A stretch of DNA of 56,126 bases from CAYQUC01 sp964514215 (GTDB taxonomy: Bacteria; Pseudomonadota; Gammaproteobacteria; UBA6429; Thiohalophilaceae), in contig CAZEPW010000018.1 in assembly GCA_964514215.1 (NCBI GenBank), positions 1-56,126 of the forward strand, in the 5' to 3' direction. This document shows, piece by piece, positions 52,351 to 56,126 of this stretch. The notes beneath the pieces were generated by a model, which saw nothing but the letters and a program-made list of their open reading frames with translations, was not told where the DNA came from and searched no databases. Numbering within the stretch: the first letter of the stretch is position 1; each line of letters starts with the position of its first letter. The position numbers and the translations under genes are program-made.

Positions 52351-54294
52351 ATGTCTGATACTGAGAATGCTAATAAAGACTGGAAAAGAAAATACTTTGA
52401 TAGCTTGAAGGAAATTGAAAGTAGCGAACAAAAGTGGGAAAAAATTGAAAATCTATTACGCTTAGGCATCTCACGTTTAGCACTCATTGCCGATTCTAGC
52501 GACAATAAAAATTTAGAAGAACAAATTACATTATTACGAAAATCAATTCGAGGTGGTACTGAAAGTAGTCGGTTGGTGTCATTAATCGAAACGATATCAG
52601 AGGATATAAAAAAAATACCGGATGAGCCTACAAAAAAAACCAACAAATCAACAATAGTAGAGCCCTCAACAGAACAGCGTGATGATACTATTGCGTTATT
52701 AAAAAGTATTATCGATGCCATTGTTTTTGAAAATAGCCATAAATTAAAAATCAATAAATTTAAAAAATTATTAGATAGCAATGATGATCAAACTAATGAA
52801 CAGTTAACGCAAGAATTTTCATCGATAATTAGTGATTTTTTAAAACTAGACAAAATTGTAGTAAAAGAGCCTGAGCTAGAAGAATTAAAGCCCGAACAAA
52901 TAAAATCGGAACAAAAACCCCCAGAACAAACCGATAACGACGAAAGCCAATCTACTGTTGAACGACGTACTGATAATCGCGCAGCAAAGGATTTAGACAC
53001 CGATATCGATCGCTCCATTGACGCAAAAAAAAATTCTCTTGTTGCACCCGCTGTTGGAGAATTATTATTACAATTAATGACGCGTTTTCCACCTTCGTTT
53101 ACAAAAACACTTAACGATCGCGACTTAGCACGAGCAGCAAGCTCAGCAAGAAATCGAAAAGACTTGCTGACAATAATTGATAACATATCACAACAATTAT
53201 CTAAATTTATTCGTAATGTTAGTTCAAAGAACAATGTTGATGGAAATGCCAATAACGAATCGGGTGGTGAATTATTAATTCAATTACTACAACGAATCAG
53301 TTTACCCGATTATTTAAACGAACAAGCAATTAAATTAAAGCAAAATATAGAACAAGCTGATCCTAAAACTTCTGTTAGTAAAATGGTTGCAGCAACCGCC
53401 GATTTAATTATGCAGATGCGAGTTCGCTTACAAACTGAAAAACAAGAATTAGAACAATTTTTAGCAGAAATTAGCAAGCATTTAACAGCACTGGATATTG
53501 ATATCCAAATAACGTCTCGTTTGCGTGATGAATCTGCAGTTAGTTTACAAAAATATGATGAAAATTTAGAAAATGAAGTTCGAGGGCTTGAAACCGGTGC
53601 CGGTGAAACATCCGAGTTGGATAGTTTAAAGGAATTAGTTGAAGAACGTGTTAAAACGATTCGATTGCATATGGGTGCATTTCGAAAGTCGGAAGAGCAA
53701 CGAAATAGCACTGCGCAAGAAACCATTCAAAAACTCACCGATAGAATAAAAGACATGGAGCAAGAAACGCAATTGCTTCGTGAGCAAGTCGAAAAAGAAC
53801 ATAACTCGGCGGTACGAGATACGCTAACCAATATTCCAAACAGATTAGCATACGAAGAACGAATAGCTTCTGAAATAGAGCGCTGCAAACGTTATAAAAG
53901 CTCAATGGCTTTTGTGGTCTGGGATATCGATCACTTTAAAGGCATTAATGATCATTACGGTCATATTGCCGGTGACAAAGTGTTGAGTGTTATTGCCGAG
54001 GTGCTTCGAAAAAACCTCAGAGCAGCAGATTTTATTGCACGTTATGGTGGCGAAGAATTCGTTGTAATTATGCCAGAAACAGAAATTGATAAAGCTCAAG
54101 CCGGTTGCGAAAAAATTCGTGTTGCGATTGAAAGTTGCAATTTTCACTATCGCGATACCAGCGTACCAATAACAGCATCGTGCGGTTATACCAGTTACAT
54201 TGAAGGCGATGATAAAGAAAGCTTATTTGAACGTGCGGATAAGGCTTTGTATCAGGCCAAAGAAAATGGACGAAATCAGTGTGTTAAAGGCTGA
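52351..54294 (+). CDS. soluble diguanylate cyclase with long helical N-terminus (DgcH-like)
   Basis: 647 residues, no membrane helix. The N-terminal 480 residues are charged and helical with coiled-coil segments, including a lysine/glutamate/proline-rich stretch near 165–215. The C-terminal GGDEF domain has TLTNIPNRLAYEERI, VVWDIDHFKGINDHYGH and ARYGGEEF (566–570) with an RAAD inhibitory site, so it should be an active, feedback-inhibited cyclase. Pseudomonas has a GGDEF protein (DgcH) in the same place after the EEP gene, and this is probably its ortholog. What the helical part senses is unknown. Confidence 0.93.
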   Translation: MSDTENANKDWKRKYFDSLKEIESSEQKWEKIENLLRLGISRLALIADSSDNKNLEEQITLLRKSIRGGTESSRLVSLIETISEDIKKIPDEPTKKTNKSTIVEPSTEQRDDTIALLKSIIDAIVFENSHKLKINKFKKLLDSNDDQTNEQLTQEFSSIISDFLKLDKIVVKEPELEELKPEQIKSEQKPPEQTDNDESQSTVERRTDNRAAKDLDTDIDRSIDAKKNSLVAPAVGELLLQLMTRFPPSFTKTLNDRDLARAASSARNRKDLLTIIDNISQQLSKFIRNVSSKNNVDGNANNESGGELLIQLLQRISLPDYLNEQAIKLKQNIEQADPKTSVSKMVAATADLIMQMRVRLQTEKQELEQFLAEISKHLTALDIDIQITSRLRDESAVSLQKYDENLENEVRGLETGAGETSELDSLKELVEERVKTIRLHMGAFRKSEEQRNSTAQETIQKLTDRIKDMEQETQLLREQVEKEHNSAVRDTLTNIPNRLAYEERIASEIERCKRYKSSMAFVVWDIDHFKGINDHYGHIAGDKVLSVIAEVLRKNLRAADFIARYGGEEFVVIMPETEIDKAQAGCEKIRVAIESCNFHYRDTSVPITASCGYTSYIEGDDKESLFERADKALYQAKENGRNQCVKG

Positions 54295-54306
54295 TAAATT
54301 ATTATT

Positions 54307-54376
54307 TGTATTCGTTCCGACTAGCTCTGACACTTGGACTCAAGTCAAAGTCTCAGCTCTAGTCGGAACGAATACA
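54307..54376. repeat. long inverted repeat (18-bp arms)
   Basis: Left arm 54307–54324 (TGTATTCGTTCCGACTAG) and right arm 54359–54376 are perfect reverse complements. The 34-base middle has its own small hairpin (ACTTG/CAAGT, 54333–54346). It lies between the GGDEF gene and the convergent lipoprotein hydrolase gene. It may terminate transcription from both sides, but no U-run follows. It is also the point where the conserved polA–dgcH gene order ends, so it could mark an insertion border. Confidence 0.7.
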
Positions 54377-54406
54377 GATTAAGAAGAAGTGACGACCTAC
54401 TTCTGT

Positions 54407-55348
54407 TTATTCCGCTCCCGTAATAATTTTAGAAACCTCCAAGGGGCTTTCAAGTGAGGAGAAGTGCCCCGTTTTTTCCAATGTATAAACCTGTACTACT
54501 GGAATTAGAGTTGCTGTATTCATACGTTCTTTTTCAAGTGACCAATCGTGGCTACCATAAATTAATGTTACGGGAACACTTATCTTTTTATAAAACTTTT
54601 TGGCATTAACCCAACTCTGCCAGTTAGCAAATGTTGAGTACTCCGCTTGACGAAAGCCATCTTGCTTTCCTGCATCAGTAAATTCAGTCACCAACGATTC
54701 AGGCAATTTATCACTATCGTAAAAACCTCCTTTTAATACAGTATTAAGGATAAATTTGGGTTCCCATGTATAACTTTTAAATATTTTGAATGAACCAACA
54801 AGCCAGCCATTATCACTACGCCGAACACCGCCACCAAAATCTTCTCCATAATCATATGGGTTTAATGATACAACTCGCGCTATTCTGTTCGGGAATTCAG
54901 CTGCAACAGTTAAGCTCAGCACACCTCCAATAGATTCACCAACCAATACAACATTTGTTAAATTCAGTTTTTCGATAAAATCATGAACAGATGCTCGCAT
55001 TAGAGGCTCTGTATATTCTTTGTCCAATAAGCTTGAATAGCCATGACCGGGAAGATCAAGCGCGTAAATTTCAAAATTTTCGTCAAGCAAGGGAATTAAT
55101 TTTTCAAAATAATCCAGCTGAGTACGAATGGTATGCATAAGCACTAGCGGCTGCCCCTTTCCAGACCGTAAGTACCGAATTTTAAAACCATTATCTAAGG
55201 TAATGTATTGGATATTTCGGTTAGCTTTCCAATGATTTGTATATGCTCCTGGTGGATTGGTAGCGCATGACGCGATAGACAGCATATATATAGAAACAAA
55301 TAGAAGCTTTATTATTTTGGATCTTTTATTACGAAGGTATAAGTTCAT
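54407..55348 (-). CDS. lipoprotein alpha/beta hydrolase
   Basis: 313 residues. The signal peptide ends in a lipobox SIASC (Cys28). The alpha/beta hydrolase fold shows LVLMHTIRTQLDYF, the nucleophile elbow VGESIGGVLS, the late acidic SHDWSLE and the histidine in TGHFSSLESP. The GESIGG elbow places it among serine hydrolases of the haloperoxidase/epoxide hydrolase-like group; the reaction is unknown. It is divergent from an HxlR regulator 53 bp away, an arrangement in which the regulator often controls the neighbour. It may be a later insertion because it lies beyond the conserved block. Confidence 0.82.
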   Translation of the reverse strand: MNLYLRNKRSKIIKLLFVSIYMLSIASCATNPPGAYTNHWKANRNIQYITLDNGFKIRYLRSGKGQPLVLMHTIRTQLDYFEKLIPLLDENFEIYALDLPGHGYSSLLDKEYTEPLMRASVHDFIEKLNLTNVVLVGESIGGVLSLTVAAEFPNRIARVVSLNPYDYGEDFGGGVRRSDNGWLVGSFKIFKSYTWEPKFILNTVLKGGFYDSDKLPESLVTEFTDAGKQDGFRQAEYSTFANWQSWVNAKKFYKKISVPVTLIYGSHDWSLEKERMNTATLIPVVQVYTLEKTGHFSSLESPLEVSKIITGAE

Positions 55349-55365
55349 AGTCTACTCACTTTAAA

Positions 55366-55395
55366 ATAACAAGTGACTGGATATAGTGCTATTAT
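55366..55395 (+). promoter_or_regulatory. possible promoter of the HxlR gene, giving a leaderless mRNA
   Basis: TATTAT at 55390–55395 is a fair -10 element, with ATAACA (55366–55371) 18 bases upstream as a weak -35. Transcription would start at or next to the A of the HxlR ATG (55402), and no Shine-Dalgarno precedes that ATG. ATAACA and TGTTAT (55398–55403) also form an inverted repeat that could be an operator. Confidence 0.35.
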
Positions 55396-55401
55396 GCTGT
55401 T

Positions 55402-55791
55402 ATGACGAAAAAACAAAGTAATAAAAATAACTGTGAATTCAATCGCTCACCCTGCCCAGTTGCATGTATGCTTGATATTCTTGGTGATAAGTGGACTTTA
55501 TTGGTCGTGAGAGATCTTTTTTGGGGTAAAAAAACTTATGGTGAATTTCAAAACTCACCAGAAAAAATTCGGAGTAATATTCTTGCTGACAGACTAAAGC
55601 GCTTGCTAAAAGCGAATATTATTGAAAAAACTCCCTATCAAAACCACCCTGTACGTTATGAATACACACTCACTCCAAAGGGTAAAGAATTAGGTGTTGT
55701 GCTGAAGGCGATGGTCCAATGGGGAGAAAAGCATATTGACGGAAGTAAAGCAATGATGGGGCTGTCCGAATTACAAAAACATAACAATTAG
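55402..55791 (+). CDS. HxlR-family transcriptional regulator
   Basis: 129 residues, single winged-helix domain. Family features are the N-terminal cysteine segment SPCPVACMLDILGDKWTLLV, then LFWGKKTYGEFQ, IRSNILADRLKRLLKANI (recognition helix) and YEYTLTPKGKELG. HxlR proteins often sense reactive aldehydes, quinones or disulfide stress through the N-terminal cysteine and control a divergent enzyme gene, here the lipoprotein hydrolase. The stop codon (55789–55791) lies inside an attC-like hairpin, and GTTATGA overlaps its start, so it may be an integron cassette gene. Confidence 0.92.
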   Translation: MTKKQSNKNNCEFNRSPCPVACMLDILGDKWTLLVVRDLFWGKKTYGEFQNSPEKIRSNILADRLKRLLKANIIEKTPYQNHPVRYEYTLTPKGKELGVVLKAMVQWGEKHIDGSKAMMGLSELQKHNN

Positions 55792-55845
55792 CTCAACATT
55801 GACAGGCGCAGAAGACGCGCTTGCAAGTTAGCAAGGGCGTTATAA
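55779..55845 (+). other. possible integron attC site
   Basis: A 67-bp imperfect palindrome with attC-like order. R'' is ACATAAC (55779–55785) and R' is GTTATAA (55839–55845), with five complementary bases at their inner ends. L'' is GCTCAAC (55791–55797) and L' is GTTAGC (55827–55832); they pair with one unpaired C in L'', as attC sites have. Spacers are 5 and 6 bases. The centre has GCGC/GCGC and TTG/CAA pairs. No integrase gene or second clear attC is in view. Confidence 0.4.
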
Positions 55846-56126
55846 TTTTAATTAAAGAAATTAAAATCAATTTTTTAGTTCAATGGATGGAAATAGTTCA
55901 GAGCATTAAAAATAAGCTAAGTTTCGCTAAAACAGCAGTATAAACTAGTCTTAACAATTGAAACAACGCAGCTTTTTCTTAAATGTGTTTTTAGTTTGGT
56001 GATAAAGCGAATTTTAATATGTTTAAATAAATGAAAAAATAGTTTCGTGGTACATTAAACCATGCTGTTTAAAATAACCTGAACTCGGGATAAGCAAATA
56101 TAATTTAAATAAACAAATTAAGTCGT
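55792..56126. other. non-coding tail of the window
   Basis: 335 bp. The first part is the attC-like hairpin. The rest, 55846–56126, is AT-rich with no ORF of note, no repeat and no recognised promoter or RNA. Confidence 0.5.

Noticed and set aside
52296..53726. Long minus-strand ORFs opposite the DgcH-like gene
   Set aside because: They are shadows of a clear plus-strand GGDEF gene, rich in serine as expected of antisense frames, and without domain features.
54307..54376. Long palindrome after the GGDEF gene as an attC site
   Set aside because: Arm order is GTT on the left and AAC on the right, the reverse of attC on either strand.
55366..55403. ATAAC...GTTAT palindrome before the HxlR gene as a second attC site
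   Set aside because: Only 38 bp, shorter than known attC sites, and no L''/L' pair with an extra base can be drawn. A promoter or operator explains it better.

Overview
The window is chromosomal DNA from an AT-rich gammaproteobacterium. Three things point there: the run thrB–DUF2782–polA (39284–43643), the run engB–cytochrome c5–cytochrome c4–dsbA–EEP protein–GGDEF protein (48254–54294), which from memory is the order seen around polA in Pseudomonas, and a complete Pseudomonas-type Wsp chemosensory operon. I see no phage, no insertion sequence, no rRNA or tRNA and no CRISPR array. The species cannot be named from this sequence.

Layout. 1–1657: REP-like palindromes, then an ECF sigma factor and a membrane partner that is probably its anti-sigma factor. 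1654–5150: a GGDEF-EAL protein and a secreted hydrolase. 5435–9423: purE, tsaC, hemF, a DUF2799 lipoprotein and an unusual hydrolase-like/TlpA fusion. 9559–21290: rubredoxin reductase-like protein, an Hpt-REC-REC-GGDEF regulator, uvrD, a membrane diguanylate cyclase, an SLC13/RCK permease and a PAS-PAS-GGDEF-EAL protein. 21556–23905: TRAP binding protein, a TPR protein and speD. 24214–33597: wspA-wspB-wspC-wspD-wspE-wspF-wspR. 33620–39038: pdxJ, a secreted haloalkane dehalogenase, GFA, DinB and MsrB genes, and TRAP permeases dctM/dctQ. 39284–54294: the polA–engB–dsbA block, interrupted between polA and engB by a repeat array, an EF-hand protein, a REC-GGDEF-EAL protein and a thioredoxin/HEAT protein. 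54407–55791: a lipoprotein hydrolase with a divergent HxlR regulator and a possible integron attC site.

The dominant theme is cyclic di-GMP. Seven GGDEF proteins, three of them also carrying EAL, lie in 56 kb alongside the Wsp pathway, in which a membrane receptor drives a CheA-type kinase (WspE) that activates the diguanylate cyclase WspR. The other genes are mostly housekeeping: nucleotide, heme, pyridoxal, polyamine and threonine synthesis, replication and repair, periplasmic redox and c-type cytochromes.

The most interesting points are a candidate small RNA between polA and engB (about 48130–48243), in the place held by Spot 42 and ErsA in other gammaproteobacteria, with a sigma-E-like promoter and two hairpins presenting CUCCC loops; a WspE with a duplicated N-terminal Hpt domain whose first copy has lost its histidine; a WspA with a large periplasmic domain; an attC-like hairpin enclosing the stop codon of the HxlR gene; a 104–105-bp tandem repeat array flanked by exact 39-bp inverted repeats; and a start-stop AUG-UAG placed at the best Shine-Dalgarno distance ahead of the ECF sigma gene. 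All functional statements rest on reading motifs and context by eye; no search was run.
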